Shown piece by piece: positions 51,714 through 60,948 of a stretch of DNA of 64,000 nt. Position 1 is the stretch's first letter. Each line of letters starts with the position of its first letter. The notes under the pieces were generated by a model, which saw only the letters and a program-made list of their open reading frames with translations, did no database searches and was not told the DNA's origin. Source of the stretch: Neokomagataea tanensis (lineage in GTDB: Bacteria; Pseudomonadota; Alphaproteobacteria; Acetobacterales; Acetobacteraceae); NCBI RefSeq assembly GCF_006542335.1, contig NZ_CP032485.1:2029001-2093000 (forward strand), given 5' to 3'. Made by a program: the position numbers and the translations under genes.

Positions 51714-54361
51714 TGAGCCTTTATCTTCAAAAAATCGAGCTAGAGAATTTTCGTCGTTTCCGGCAGCCCGTTCAGTTAGATGGCCTGACAGAGGGCTTGA
51801 ATATTCTTATCGCCCCGAACGAGGCGGGTAAATCGACTTTATTAGAAGCGCTAAAAGCGGCTTTCTTCGTTAAGGCTAAAGGCGCGAGTAAGCAGCATAA
51901 ATCGTATTTACCTTATGGCGATAAGGTCTCGCCAAGTGTTGCGGTAAGGTTTCAATTCAAGAATCAAACTTGGCAAATAGAAAAAACCTTCATGCAGGGG
52001 GCAAAGACCGTCCTGAGTGGGCCAGAAGGCCGTTATGAGGGCGAAGATGCCGAATACCATCTGAGAGAGCAATTAGGGGCCGTAGCGGCGGGGGGGGCTG
52101 GCAAGAAGGCTGAGCCGGAAGGGGCGCTGGGTATGCTCTGGGTTCGTCAGGCGGCCGCTTTGACGCTAGATGCCCCTGATGAGTTCGTTCGTGACAAACT
52201 AAGCGCCACTTTGGAGCATGAAGTTGGGGCAATCGTTGGGGGGCGAGCGTTTAACCGCGTTAAAGAAGGCATTGACCAGTTGAGTATGCGCTACGGCACG
52301 GCCCGTAGCCGTACGCAGGGTTTGTACCCAGAAGCCCAGTTGCGTTCAGATCGGGCGGAGGAGGCGTATAAACACGCTCAATCGTTACATTACGCGTTGG
52401 AAGAAAAATTTTCGGAGCTAGAGCAGGTAAGAATTAGACTAAGACAAGTAGAGAGAGAGGTAAATTCAGAAGAGGACCAGCAAAAGCGCGCGCAATTGCA
52501 AAAAGATCTGCAAAATGCGGAAAGTGCGGTCCAGAATGTACAATTGCGCCGGGCTGAACATGAAGCTGCGCAACGTGTTGCTTACGATTTGGGGGAGTTG
52601 GAAAAACACGCTGAAACTCTAAAGCAAGAAGCTTTACGCATTGAGGCTGAACTTACTCAAGCACAGGCGCAATGTGCTGTTTTTGATGAGCAAGTTGTTG
52701 AAAAACGCGTGGAGATTACCGCCTTAGAAGGTGATTTGGACTGTAAAAGGTCCGAGCTGCGGTCCCTGCGCGAGGCGGCAAAAAATGCGGATCATCAACA
52801 TGCCGCGGCCAACCGCAGGGACGCCCTTTTAGACGCCCAAAAGCGTTATGAGCAGCTTTGTGCGTGCGAGGAGGCTCTTACCAAGGCGCAAAAAGTCATA
52901 TCATTGATGTTGCCTGACAGCGCTTTGATTGCCTTGGACAAGGCCGAGCGCGATGTGGCAAATAAGCGTGCTTTGATTGAGGCTGATGCAGCAAGAATTA
53001 TAGTTTCGGGTGATTTATCGACCCTGAGTATTGATGGAAGACCGGCTGTATCTGGTGAAATCAAAATTGATAAAATTATTTCGCTCAGTGTTGGTGGCGC
53101 ACATTTAAGGCTTGAGCCCTCGCGCAGTGCACAACGAGCACGCTTTGACTATCAAGCGGCCGTCGATACGTTGGCACGATTGTTGAACGAGGCGGGCGTA
53201 GAAAGTATAGCTGAGGCTCGGCAGCGCAATGAGCGGGCAAGGCAAGCCCAGATTGATACGAAGCATTTGCATGAGCGCATCTCCACTTTGTGCCCTGCGG
53301 ATAAGCGTATGGATTTGGGCTCTGGCGCTGAGGCTCTTAAAGCGCTTGTGCTCTCCACTGATTTTGCAGCGATTGCTGGGGGAGGGGACGCAGAACTGCC
53401 AGACATGGAAGCGATTTATAAGGCCGTCGAGGAGGCAGAAGATAGCCTGTCACGACGGGAAAAGACCCTAGACTTGCAGCGCGTTCAACTGAATGAATTA
53501 GAGAAAAATGTTCACCCTGTTGCGCTAAAAATAGCCACCCTTCGGGCAGAGCAAGAGCGTAACGCGCGTGACAAAGAACGCCTCATGCAGCACCCGGATT
53601 GGGAGCAGCACTCTACGAAATTGTTGCAAGCGCGTGAGCGTCTTGCGGGTTCAGTTTTAGGGCTTAGAGATGCTGAGCGGTTGGTAGACATCAGTAATCC
53701 AGAAGCTATCAAAATAAAAATTGCGCGTTTGGACCAATATCAGCAATCTCTGGCCCATCAGCGTTCGTCATTGCGTGACGAATTGTCGAGTTTAGAAGCC
53801 ACTGTTGCCGCAGAAGGCGGCAAAGGTTTGGCTGAGCGTTTGGTCGCCGCGGAGGAAGAACAGGCTGCTGCGGATGAGGCAAAACGTCGCATCAAAGATG
53901 ATGTAGAGGCTTTGCAACTATTGCAGGGTGTGTTGGACGAGGCGCGGGTTGAGATGTCAGGCCGTTTTGTCGCCCCAGTCGCGCGTCGGGCCAAGGCCTA
54001 TATTGAGAAAATTCTACCAAATACTGCTCCGGGGTTCGATGAGAATTTGAAATTAGCTCATTTAACACGGGGGCTGACGGCAGAAGAAAGCGATGACTTA
54101 TCCAAAGGTACGCAGGAGCAGTTGGCTGTTATTGTCCGCTTGGCTTTTGCGGATATTTTGCAGCAGCAAGGTCAAGCGGTTTCGCTTATATTAGATGACC
54201 CTCTGGTGTACGCAGATGATGCCCGTCTGGAGCTAATGCTGGACATGTTGGAAGAAGCTTCGGGGCGGTTACAAATTATTATTTTAACATGTCGTGAGCA
54301 TGCTTTTCGTTTGGCAGGAGGTAAAAGGCTATTTTTACCTTTATCGGGCAAGAAAGAATAA
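51713..54361 (+). CDS. SbcC/Rad50-like ATPase (YhaN type)
   Basis: An SMC-like ATPase of 882 residues that pairs with the nuclease upstream. The Walker A motif is APNEAGKST (about 34-42) in an N-lobe starting YLQKIELENFRRF. The signature loop LSKGTQEQL and Walker B VSLILDDPL lie in the C-lobe after about 790. Long coiled coils (about 215-385 and 560-745) link the lobes. No CxxC zinc hook is visible; between the coils a beta-rich stretch (about 430-475, SIDGRPAVSGEIKIDKI) may form the apex. The second acidic residue of Walker B is Asp rather than Glu, seen in YhaN-like proteins. Function in vivo is not established. Confidence 0.85.
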   Translation: MSLYLQKIELENFRRFRQPVQLDGLTEGLNILIAPNEAGKSTLLEALKAAFFVKAKGASKQHKSYLPYGDKVSPSVAVRFQFKNQTWQIEKTFMQGAKTVLSGPEGRYEGEDAEYHLREQLGAVAAGGAGKKAEPEGALGMLWVRQAAALTLDAPDEFVRDKLSATLEHEVGAIVGGRAFNRVKEGIDQLSMRYGTARSRTQGLYPEAQLRSDRAEEAYKHAQSLHYALEEKFSELEQVRIRLRQVEREVNSEEDQQKRAQLQKDLQNAESAVQNVQLRRAEHEAAQRVAYDLGELEKHAETLKQEALRIEAELTQAQAQCAVFDEQVVEKRVEITALEGDLDCKRSELRSLREAAKNADHQHAAANRRDALLDAQKRYEQLCACEEALTKAQKVISLMLPDSALIALDKAERDVANKRALIEADAARIIVSGDLSTLSIDGRPAVSGEIKIDKIISLSVGGAHLRLEPSRSAQRARFDYQAAVDTLARLLNEAGVESIAEARQRNERARQAQIDTKHLHERISTLCPADKRMDLGSGAEALKALVLSTDFAAIAGGGDAELPDMEAIYKAVEEAEDSLSRREKTLDLQRVQLNELEKNVHPVALKIATLRAEQERNARDKERLMQHPDWEQHSTKLLQARERLAGSVLGLRDAERLVDISNPEAIKIKIARLDQYQQSLAHQRSSLRDELSSLEATVAAEGGKGLAERLVAAEEEQAAADEAKRRIKDDVEALQLLQGVLDEARVEMSGRFVAPVARRAKAYIEKILPNTAPGFDENLKLAHLTRGLTAEESDDLSKGTQEQLAVIVRLAFADILQQQGQAVSLILDDPLVYADDARLELMLDMLEEASGRLQIIILTCREHAFRLAGGKRLFLPLSGKKE

Positions 54362-54467
54362 GGAGTTGTATTTCAATAGATAAATTTATCTCTTGGACGG
54401 AATGAAAAGATATTTTTGTAATTTTGACGATACTTCTTTCTGACAGGGAAAAATTTTTTTTTCAAGG

Positions 54468-54495
54468 TTGAAAGGCAACTTTTCGTGTTTATTCT
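54468..54495 (+). promoter_or_regulatory. Promoter of the HAD-gnd-gntK operon
   Basis: TTGAAA (54468-54473), 16-base spacer and TATTCT (54490-54495) in an AT-rich stretch. Transcription would start near 54502, giving a leader of about 33 bases with GGGAGA before the ATG at 54535. Confidence 0.55.
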
Positions 54496-54534
54496 CATAA
54501 GGATAGGTAGTCACGAAAAAACCGGGAGACAAAA

Positions 54535-55221
54535 ATGGCCGACAGCCTTCCAAAAAAGGAAATCTCACTCGTAATATTCGACTGCGATGGCGTTCTTGTT
54601 GCAGGCGAACACTTGTCGACTGCTTTAATGTCAGCTGAAGCACGTAAATACGGGTGGAACATTACTGATAAAGAAGGTGACGCTATTTTCTCTGGTGGAG
54701 AATTAAAGAAAATTGGCGAACTAATCGCTGAGAAAAGCGGCGCTGTTTTGCCTTCGAATTGGTCCGATATGATGGAACGTCGTATCGCTGAAATGATGAA
54801 AATTAAAGCCGTCACCGTTGATGGTGCGGAAGACATGATCATCGAAATTATCGACATGAATTTGCCAATCCGCGTAGGGTCAAATTCTTCGTCTCAGGAA
54901 ATGAAAGCTAAGTTCGAGCGCACTGGCTTGGATGAGCATTTGGAAGACGAGCGCATCCATTCCGCTCGTGACCTGAACATTCCAAAGCCAAATCCGGACA
55001 TCTACCTGCATGCCGCTCAGGAGGAAGGTGTTTCGCCTGAGAACTGCATCGTCTTAGAAGATTCCGATGCGGGTGTTGAAGCGGCGGTCCGTGCGGGTAT
55101 GACCTGTGTATTGTTGCGTGACCCAGCTAAGCCCGGCACAAAATTCGATGGCGTAATCCGCATCGCTCATCTGTCCGAATTCCCGGGCGTTGTTCGTCAA
55201 ATTGCAACGAACCTGTCGTAA
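54535..55221 (+). CDS. HAD-superfamily sugar-phosphatase-like hydrolase
   Basis: A 228-residue phosphatase. The nucleophile motif FDCDGVLV puts the two aspartates at 16 and 18. The conserved lysine lies in KPNPDIYLHAA and the late acid motif is LEDSDAGVEAA. A helical cap domain spans about 30-90. This matches the beta-phosphoglucomutase / YieH-type group, which removes phosphate from small sugar phosphates. It heads the operon with gnd, gntK and a polyol dehydrogenase, so a polyol- or gluconate-phosphate substrate is plausible. The exact substrate is unknown. Confidence 0.85.
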   Translation: MADSLPKKEISLVIFDCDGVLVAGEHLSTALMSAEARKYGWNITDKEGDAIFSGGELKKIGELIAEKSGAVLPSNWSDMMERRIAEMMKIKAVTVDGAEDMIIEIIDMNLPIRVGSNSSSQEMKAKFERTGLDEHLEDERIHSARDLNIPKPNPDIYLHAAQEEGVSPENCIVLEDSDAGVEAAVRAGMTCVLLRDPAKPGTKFDGVIRIAHLSEFPGVVRQIATNLS

Positions 55222-55239
55222 TCGGGTAGGGCTAATCAG

Positions 55240-56238
55240 ATGCGTATTGGGATTATTGGCCTTGGCCGTATGGGTGGGAACATAGCGGTTCGCCTGACGC
55301 GCCATGCCCATGATGTAGTAGCCTTTGACCGTTCAGCGGAAGCGACGTCGAAGATTGTCGACCGTGCGGAGAGTGGCCGCGCGGTTGGGGCTTCGAGTGT
55401 TGGGGACCTGACAGCGAAGCTGAAGGGCGACGAACGCCGTGTGGTGTGGGTTATGCTTCCAGCAGGCCCGATTACGGAGAGCTGCATTGAGCAGCTCGGC
55501 GGTCTTTTGACCGAAGGCGATATCATCATTGATGGTGGTAACTCGTACTACAAGGACGATCTGCGCCGTGCGAAAGCACTGGCGGAGAAGGGGATCTCCT
55601 ACATTGACGTTGGTACATCCGGCGGTGTGTGGGGCCTCGAGCGCGGCTATTGTATGATGTATGGCGGTGAGAAATCTGCTGCTGATTACGTTGATCCGAT
55701 CCTGGCTGCACTGGCACCGGGTAAGGGCGACGTGCCACGCACGCCGAACCGCGATGCAGAGGGCTTGGATCCACGCGCTGAGCAGGGCTACCTGCATTGC
55801 GGTCCAGCTGGATCAGGCCACTTTGTGAAGATGATCCATAACGGCATCGAATACGGCATGATGCAGGCCTTTGCTGAAGGCTTTGACGTGCTTAAGAGCA
55901 AGAACAGCCCTGTTCTTGCCGAAGGTGAGCGCTTTGATCTGAATGTTGCGGATATTGCTGAAGTCTGGCGCCGCGGCAGTGTTGTATCGTCGTGGTTGCT
56001 GGATCTGACGGCAGAGGCGCTCGCGAAGTCGGGCGATCTGGCCGAGTTCTCAGGGGAAGTCTCGGATTCCGGTGAAGGTCGCTGGTCGATCGAAGCCGCG
56101 ATTGAGGAAGATGTTCCCGTGCCGGTCATGACGGCATCGCTGTTCACGCGTTTCCGCTCACGCAGTGGAAACAACTTCGCTGAGAAAATCATCTCCGCAC
56201 AGCGCCTCGGCTTCGGCGGACACGTCGAACAAAAGTAA
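55240..56238 (+). CDS. gnd: 6-phosphogluconate dehydrogenase, decarboxylating, short type
   Basis: Oxidises and decarboxylates 6-phosphogluconate to ribulose-5-phosphate. It has 332 residues, the shorter NAD-preferring form (GndA-like) rather than the 470-residue enteric enzyme. The Rossmann motif GLGRMGGN is at 7-14. The substrate signature GGNSYYKDD, the loop [15 protein letters not shown], and the catalytic lysine in [14 protein letters not shown] are intact. Gluconokinase follows after 13 bases, so gluconate can enter the pentose phosphate route through adjacent genes. The preferred cofactor is inferred from family, not measured. Confidence 0.94.
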   Translation: MRIGIIGLGRMGGNIAVRLTRHAHDVVAFDRSAEATSKIVDRAESGRAVGASSVGDLTAKLKGDERRVVWVMLPAGPITESCIEQLGGLLTEGDIIIDGGNSYYKDDLRRAKALAEKGISYIDVGTSGGVWGLERGYCMMYGGEKSAADYVDPILAALAPGKGDVPRTPNRDAEGLDPRAEQGYLHCGPAGSGHFVKMIHNGIEYGMMQAFAEGFDVLKSKNSPVLAEGERFDLNVADIAEVWRRGSVVSSWLLDLTAEALAKSGDLAEFSGEVSDSGEGRWSIEAAIEEDVPVPVMTASLFTRFRSRSGNNFAEKIISAQRLGFGGHVEQK

Positions 56239-56251
56239 GGAGATGGGGTCC

Positions 56252-56773
56252 ATGGGCGTATCCATCATTGTCATGGGCGTCTCAGGTACAGGCAAGAGCA
56301 CGGTAGCGCGTGCTCTCGCTGATCGGATTGGGGCCGAGTTTATTGAAGGGGACGATCTCCACTCTCAAGATAATCTTGAGAAAATGGAAAGTGGTATCCC
56401 TCTCAAAGACGAAGACCGTTACCCTTGGTTGGAAATATGCAACCGCGCAATGCGTACGTTCAATGAGCAAGGGAAGGACGCGGTTTTGACCTGTTCTTCA
56501 CTCAAGAGCGATTACCGCGACGTGTTGGCTAAGGATTGCGATGCATATTTTGTGTATCTCAAAATATCCAAAGAAGAATCTTTGAAGCGGGTGAACCAGC
56601 GGGTTGGGCATTTCATGCCTACATGCATGGTTGAAAGCCAGTTCGAAGCGCTGGAAGAACCGGAACCCGGAGAGCGTACGATCATTATAGAGAGTGATCG
56701 TGCGTTGGATCAGGTGGTCGAAGAAGTGTCCCGTCGGGTGCAGCGCAATGTTCTGGGTGATGGTGGGAAGTAA
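56252..56773 (+). CDS. gntK: Gluconokinase
   Basis: Phosphorylates gluconate to 6-phosphogluconate. A 173-residue P-loop kinase. Walker A is GVSGTGKST (9-17). The gluconate-binding stretch GDDLHSQDNLEKM and the lid region KISKEESLKRVNQRVGHFM follow. TAAGGAG at 56235-56241 fits ATG 56252 better than ATG 56243. It lies between gnd and the polyol dehydrogenase gene; its product is the Gnd substrate, a direct pathway link. This is the main route for using the gluconate that acetic acid bacteria form in the periplasm. Confidence 0.93.
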   Translation: MGVSIIVMGVSGTGKSTVARALADRIGAEFIEGDDLHSQDNLEKMESGIPLKDEDRYPWLEICNRAMRTFNEQGKDAVLTCSSLKSDYRDVLAKDCDAYFVYLKISKEESLKRVNQRVGHFMPTCMVESQFEALEEPEPGERTIIIESDRALDQVVEEVSRRVQRNVLGDGGK

Positions 56774-56815
56774 TATTCCCACGCCGTTAACGACAACAGC
56801 ATAAGGAAAGAAAAC

Positions 56816-58252
56816 ATGACGTTGAAATCTGTAGATAGCTTGCCTTCTGGGGTTGTCGCACCTGACTATGATGTAGCATCGGTTCGTCCGGGCATTGTGC
56901 ATTTTGGTGTCGGTAACTTCTTTCGTGCCCATGAAGCTTTTTACGTTGAGCAAGTTCTGAAGGATGATCCGAACTGGGCTATTATTGGCGTAGGGCTGAC
57001 CGCAGGCGAACGCTCTGAGCGCAAAGCTGCGCAGTACAAAGCTCAAAACTGCTTCTATTCGCTGACCGAAACGGCACCTTCCGGTGACAGCAAAGTGCGG
57101 GTTATTGGTTGTCTGCGTGATTACCTTCTGGCTCCAGACAGCCCAGAAGCCGTCTTGGAGCGCTTGTCAGACCCGGCAACCCGTATCGTTTCTATGACGA
57201 TAACGGAGGGCGGCTACAATATTGATGAATCGACTGGTGAGTTCGACCTTACGAATGATGCGGTCCAGCAGGACTTAAAAACACCAGAGCGTCCATCTAC
57301 GATTTTTGGTTATGTGGTAGAAGCGCTGCGCCGCCGCCGTGATGCTGGGCATAAAGCTTTCACCATCATGTCTGCTGACAACCTCCGTCATAACGGAACA
57401 GTCGCCCGCAAGGCTTTCTTGGGCTACGCAAAGGCCCGTGATGCTGAGTTGGCTTCTTGGGTAGAAGCGAACGCAACATTCCCGAACGGTATGGTTGACC
57501 GCATCACGCCGACGGTTTCCTCTGCAGTTATCGAAAAGCTTAACAAGGCTTCGGGCCTTGAGGATGACCTGCCGCTTGTTGCTGAAGATTTTCATCAATG
57601 GGTTTTGGAAGACAGCTTTGCCGATGGCCGTCCCCCTTTGGAAAAGGCCGGTGTGCAGTTTGTTGATGACGTGACGGACTACGAGCATGTGAAAATTCGC
57701 ATGCTCAACGCGTCACACATTATGCTGAGCTTCCCTGCAACGCTGATGGGTTATGAGAATATTGACCAAGCGCTTGCGGATGAAGATCTGCGCCGCAACG
57801 TCGAAGCCTTCTTGAATAAAGACGTTATTCCGACCTTGCATGCACCACCAGGCGTCACGCTTGAGGGCTATCGTGACAGCGTCATTAGCCGTTTCTCCAA
57901 CCCGGCCATGGCAGATCAAATCCTGCGTATTGCGAGCGATGGGTCTTCCAAGGTTCAGGTGTTCTGGACTGAAACGGTCCGCCAAGCGCTGGAGCGCAAG
58001 ACGGATGTTTCCAGAATTGCTTTTGGCATTGCAGCTTACCTAGAAATGCTGCGGACGGTGCCGGACCATTCCGAACCGACCTTCAAAGCCAAGCAGAAAG
58101 AGCTTGCCTCTGCTGAAGATTATGAGAGCGCATTGAAGCTGCCATCATTCGATGCATGGCGTGATCTGGACACGACAGAGTTGAATGCAAAGGTCATCGA
58201 ATTGCGGAAAGTTATCCGCGAGAAGGGTGTCCGTGCTGCGATACCAGCCTGA
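56816..58252 (+). CDS. Mannitol/polyol 2-dehydrogenase, long-chain family
   Basis: A zinc-independent polyol dehydrogenase of 478 residues (PSLDR family). The N-terminal nucleotide fold begins VRPGIVHFGVGNFFRAHEAF. The catalytic triad is in KIRMLNASH: Lys293, Asn298, His301. The family includes mannitol 2-dehydrogenase, arabinitol dehydrogenase and fructuronate reductase. Length and the start fit mannitol-type enzymes best. It interconverts polyol and ketose with NAD(P). It ends the operon headed by the HAD phosphatase, with a strong terminator. In acetic acid bacteria, fructose-mannitol conversion serves redox balance. Confidence 0.9.
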   Translation: MTLKSVDSLPSGVVAPDYDVASVRPGIVHFGVGNFFRAHEAFYVEQVLKDDPNWAIIGVGLTAGERSERKAAQYKAQNCFYSLTETAPSGDSKVRVIGCLRDYLLAPDSPEAVLERLSDPATRIVSMTITEGGYNIDESTGEFDLTNDAVQQDLKTPERPSTIFGYVVEALRRRRDAGHKAFTIMSADNLRHNGTVARKAFLGYAKARDAELASWVEANATFPNGMVDRITPTVSSAVIEKLNKASGLEDDLPLVAEDFHQWVLEDSFADGRPPLEKAGVQFVDDVTDYEHVKIRMLNASHIMLSFPATLMGYENIDQALADEDLRRNVEAFLNKDVIPTLHAPPGVTLEGYRDSVISRFSNPAMADQILRIASDGSSKVQVFWTETVRQALERKTDVSRIAFGIAAYLEMLRTVPDHSEPTFKAKQKELASAEDYESALKLPSFDAWRDLDTTELNAKVIELRKVIREKGVRAAIPA

Positions 58253-58271
58253 TCTCAAGTTCTATAGCGTA

Positions 58272-58303
58272 TAAAAAAGGGAGGCCAGCGCCTCCCTTTT
58301 TTT
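58272..58303. terminator. Rho-independent terminator
   Basis: A perfect 7-bp stem (GGGAGGC 58279-58285, GCCTCCC 58290-58296, CAGC loop) with seven T residues after it and six A residues before it. It terminates the polyol dehydrogenase operon and the convergent usp gene. Confidence 0.9.
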
Positions 58304-58319
58304 GTGAAAACATGCTGCT

Positions 58320-59207
58320 TTAACGGCTCATCAGCACGGTAAGCTTCATATTTTCCAGCACGTGCCGCGTTACACCGCCAAGTAAGATTTGGCGGAAGCG
58401 TGGGGAGTGGGAATAGGCCCCAAGTGCCAGCATGTCTGCACCAAAATCCTCGGCAGCTTTAAGTAGGCCTGCACCAATATCTTTTTTAACAGGCTCGCAA
58501 GAGCGCGACGTGGCGGTAATACCATGCAGGCGTAAATAGCGCACAACGTCTTCTGCTTCAGGCCCACGGCGTTGGTAATCGGGCGATGTAACGACCTCAA
58601 TTGCTTCTGCATCGTGTGCCCATGGAAGAATACACCGCAATGCGAGCGATGCTTCAGCAGTGCCATTCCACGCTATGGAAATGCGACGTCCAACATGTTC
58701 GGGGGCTGTTGGGGGAGCGATGACAAGAGGGCGACCACTATCGAACAAAATGGAGTGAAGTGTTGCTGAGGCGCGTGGATCTGATGTCGACGTAAGAGTG
58801 GGAACCAAGGTCATGTCAGCGAGACGTGAGCGCCAAGCCATTGCATCGTAGTCAATGCCATCAAGCACTTCAAAACTGGCTGTACGACCATTGGCGGATG
58901 TCAGCCCCATGCTCGTGGGGTCAATGAGTGTGATGTCATTGTCTGCGACGAAGCGTTGGAAGTTATGCCCAATTATGATCGCATTACGCTCCGCTTCGCT
59001 GGTTGCGTTCTCGATCATTTCGGTGACCATGCCCGCTGAGATGCCGCCGCCAGCGAGTGCGGCAATTTCTGATGGGTCCGAGCCTACGACAACAGCCGAC
59101 AAATGAGCCGTAAAGCGTTGAGCCAGATTCTGGGCAACACTCATGACTGCGTCGAGATCTCCTGTTCCGTTGAGAGGGAGCAGGATGTTTTTAATATCAA
59201 CGAGCAT
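58320..59207 (-). CDS. Universal stress protein, tandem-domain type
   Basis: A 295-residue UspA-superfamily protein with two domains. The first begins IKNILLPLNGTGDLDAVMSV. The second carries the nucleotide-binding end ALGAYSHSPRFRQILLGGVTRHVLENMKLTVLMSR-like pattern (G-x2-G-x9-G type). Such proteins help survive stress, with unknown biochemistry. It lies 57 bases downstream of pdxH on the same strand. The G-2X-G pattern suggests ATP binding in the second half only. No regulation is visible. Confidence 0.88.
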   Translation of the reverse strand: MLVDIKNILLPLNGTGDLDAVMSVAQNLAQRFTAHLSAVVVGSDPSEIAALAGGGISAGMVTEMIENATSEAERNAIIIGHNFQRFVADNDITLIDPTSMGLTSANGRTASFEVLDGIDYDAMAWRSRLADMTLVPTLTSTSDPRASATLHSILFDSGRPLVIAPPTAPEHVGRRISIAWNGTAEASLALRCILPWAHDAEAIEVVTSPDYQRRGPEAEDVVRYLRLHGITATSRSCEPVKKDIGAGLLKAAEDFGADMLALGAYSHSPRFRQILLGGVTRHVLENMKLTVLMSR

Positions 59208-59264
59208 TGGTCAGGTTCCCTCGTTTAAGATGGGATGAAGTTACGCAGTGTAGACGCGTCTGTG

Positions 59265-59873
59265 TTACGGATAAAGCCGCGTGATGGACCAGTCTTGGCT
59301 CGGCGCCTCGCGGGACCATACGGCACGGTCATGAAGGCGGTAGGGCCTGTCCTGCCAGAACTCAATGTGGCGCGGTACGACACGAAAGCCGGTCCAGTGA
59401 TGTGGACGCGGGATAGGGCTGTTCGCGTACTGAGCTTCCGCTTCTTTGAGGCGCTGCTCAAAAATGGCGCGATCTGCTAACGGGCGGGATTGGTCTGATG
59501 CGATAGCGCCCAGGCGGGATGTGACGGAACGACTAGCAAAATAAGCATCTGCTTCTTCAGCAGAGACAGGTTCGACTGGTCCTTCTATCCGTATTTGGCG
59601 ACGCAGACTTTTCCAGTGAAACAGGAGAGCGACATGGGGGTTGGCTAAAATTTCTTCCCCTTTGCGACTTTCCGTGTTGGTGTAAATGACAAAGCCTCGT
59701 TCGTCTGCTCCTTTGAGGAGAAGCATGCGTACTGATGGGCGACCATCAGGTGTCGCAGTTGCAACAGCTACAGCGTTGGGGTCGTTTGGTTCAGAAGCTT
59801 CGGCCTCGGACATCCATGTATGGAATAGTGTCAGGGGGTCTGATGATAGATCAATCAATGGCAAGTCAGGCAT
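59265..59873 (-). CDS. pdxH: Pyridoxamine 5'-phosphate oxidase
   Basis: Makes pyridoxal phosphate from pyridoxine or pyridoxamine phosphate using FMN and oxygen. It has 202 residues. FMN-binding segments are GRPSVRMLLLKGADERGFV and TNTESRKGEEILANPHVALLF. The C-terminal signature HHWTGFRVVPRHIEFWQDRPYRLHDR is complete. The product supplies PLP enzymes, including the class V enzyme in this window. It is divergent from fabI with about 210 bases between, and usp follows on its own strand. Confidence 0.95.
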   Translation of the reverse strand: MPDLPLIDLSSDPLTLFHTWMSEAEASEPNDPNAVAVATATPDGRPSVRMLLLKGADERGFVIYTNTESRKGEEILANPHVALLFHWKSLRRQIRIEGPVEPVSAEEADAYFASRSVTSRLGAIASDQSRPLADRAIFEQRLKEAEAQYANSPIPRPHHWTGFRVVPRHIEFWQDRPYRLHDRAVWSREAPSQDWSITRLYP

Positions 59874-60085
59874 ATGAGGCTCTTTCTAATGACCGTGGAC
59901 GGGCGGGCGCCTGAACAGAGCGTCCATACAATGCCTCTGCGTGAGGCGTATTGTTTTTGGTACAGTGAACATAAAAATTGGGTTGTAAAGATTATTTCGC
60001 AGTTGCTTAAGAGAGCTTACTCTTGTTCTTAAGCCCCTCTTGTGCGACCACGGCCCAAATTGCTTACGCAACCAAGGAATGTGTG

Positions 60086-60946
60086 ATGTCTGAAAAAGAT
60101 GATGATCTGCAAGCTCCGGCTGTCGGAACATTGATGAAAGGTAAGCGCGGCATCGTAATGGGTGTAGCGAACAAGAACTCCATCGCTTGGGCGATCGCGA
60201 GTGCTTGTGCTGCTCAAGGTGCTGAACTGGCGTTCACTTATCAAGGTGAGGCACTTGGCAAGCGCGTACGCCCACTTGCGGAGAGCGTTGGCTCCGATTT
60301 GGTTTTGCCGTGTGACGTGGGCGATGACGCTGCGATTGATGCGACTTTCGCTGAAATTGAAAAGGTATGGGGAAAGATTGACTTCCTCGTGCACGCAATT
60401 GGGTGGGCAGATAAGCAATATCTGCGGGGGCGTTATGTAGACACGCCACGTGAAGCCTTCCTGCAGGCGATGGATATTTCTTGTTACTCTTTCACAGCCG
60501 TTGCCAAGCGCGCTGCTGCGATGATGAACAAGGGCGGTTCCTTGCTGACCCTGACATATCTCGGTGCAGAACGTGTGATGCCGCATTACAATGTGATGGG
60601 CGTTGCAAAGGCAGCTCTTGAAGCGTCAGTGCGCTACATGGCAGCAGACCTTGGTCGTGATGATATCCGCGTAAATGGTATTTCAGCTGGGCCGATTATG
60701 ACACTCGCGGCCAATGGTATCAGCGACTTCCGCTATATCCTGCGCTGGAACCAGTTGAATGCCCCCATGGAGCGTAACGTCTCCCTGAAGGACGTTGGCG
60801 GCTCGGGCATGTATTTCCTGTCCGATCTCTCCAGCGGTGTCACAGGTGAAGTGCATCACGTCGATTGTGGTTACCACGTTGTGGGTATGAAAAATCCAGA
60901 TGCACCGGACATCGCTATCGTCACTAGCGAAGCAACTGGGGGCTAA
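60086..60946 (+). CDS. fabI: Enoyl-[acyl-carrier-protein] reductase (NADH)
   Basis: Performs the last reduction of each fatty-acid elongation cycle. It has 286 residues. The FabI-type cofactor motif [13 protein letters not shown] is at 26-38. Catalytic residues are Tyr158, Tyr168 and Lys175 in the Tyr-x6-Lys spacing ([10 protein letters not shown]). The start ATG 60086 has AAGGA nearby; the frame opens 63 bases earlier but without a fitting N-terminus. aroC begins 2 bases after the stop, so they share a transcript. FabI is the target of triclosan in other bacteria. No odd residues stand out. Confidence 0.95.
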   Translation: MSEKDDDLQAPAVGTLMKGKRGIVMGVANKNSIAWAIASACAAQGAELAFTYQGEALGKRVRPLAESVGSDLVLPCDVGDDAAIDATFAEIEKVWGKIDFLVHAIGWADKQYLRGRYVDTPREAFLQAMDISCYSFTAVAKRAAAMMNKGGSLLTLTYLGAERVMPHYNVMGVAKAALEASVRYMAADLGRDDIRVNGISAGPIMTLAANGISDFRYILRWNQLNAPMERNVSLKDVGGSGMYFLSDLSSGVTGEVHHVDCGYHVVGMKNPDAPDIAIVTSEATGG

Positions 60947-60948
60947 GA

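Noticed and set aside
59235..59480. Plus-strand frame inside pdxH
   Set aside because: Shadow of pdxH with no independent support.
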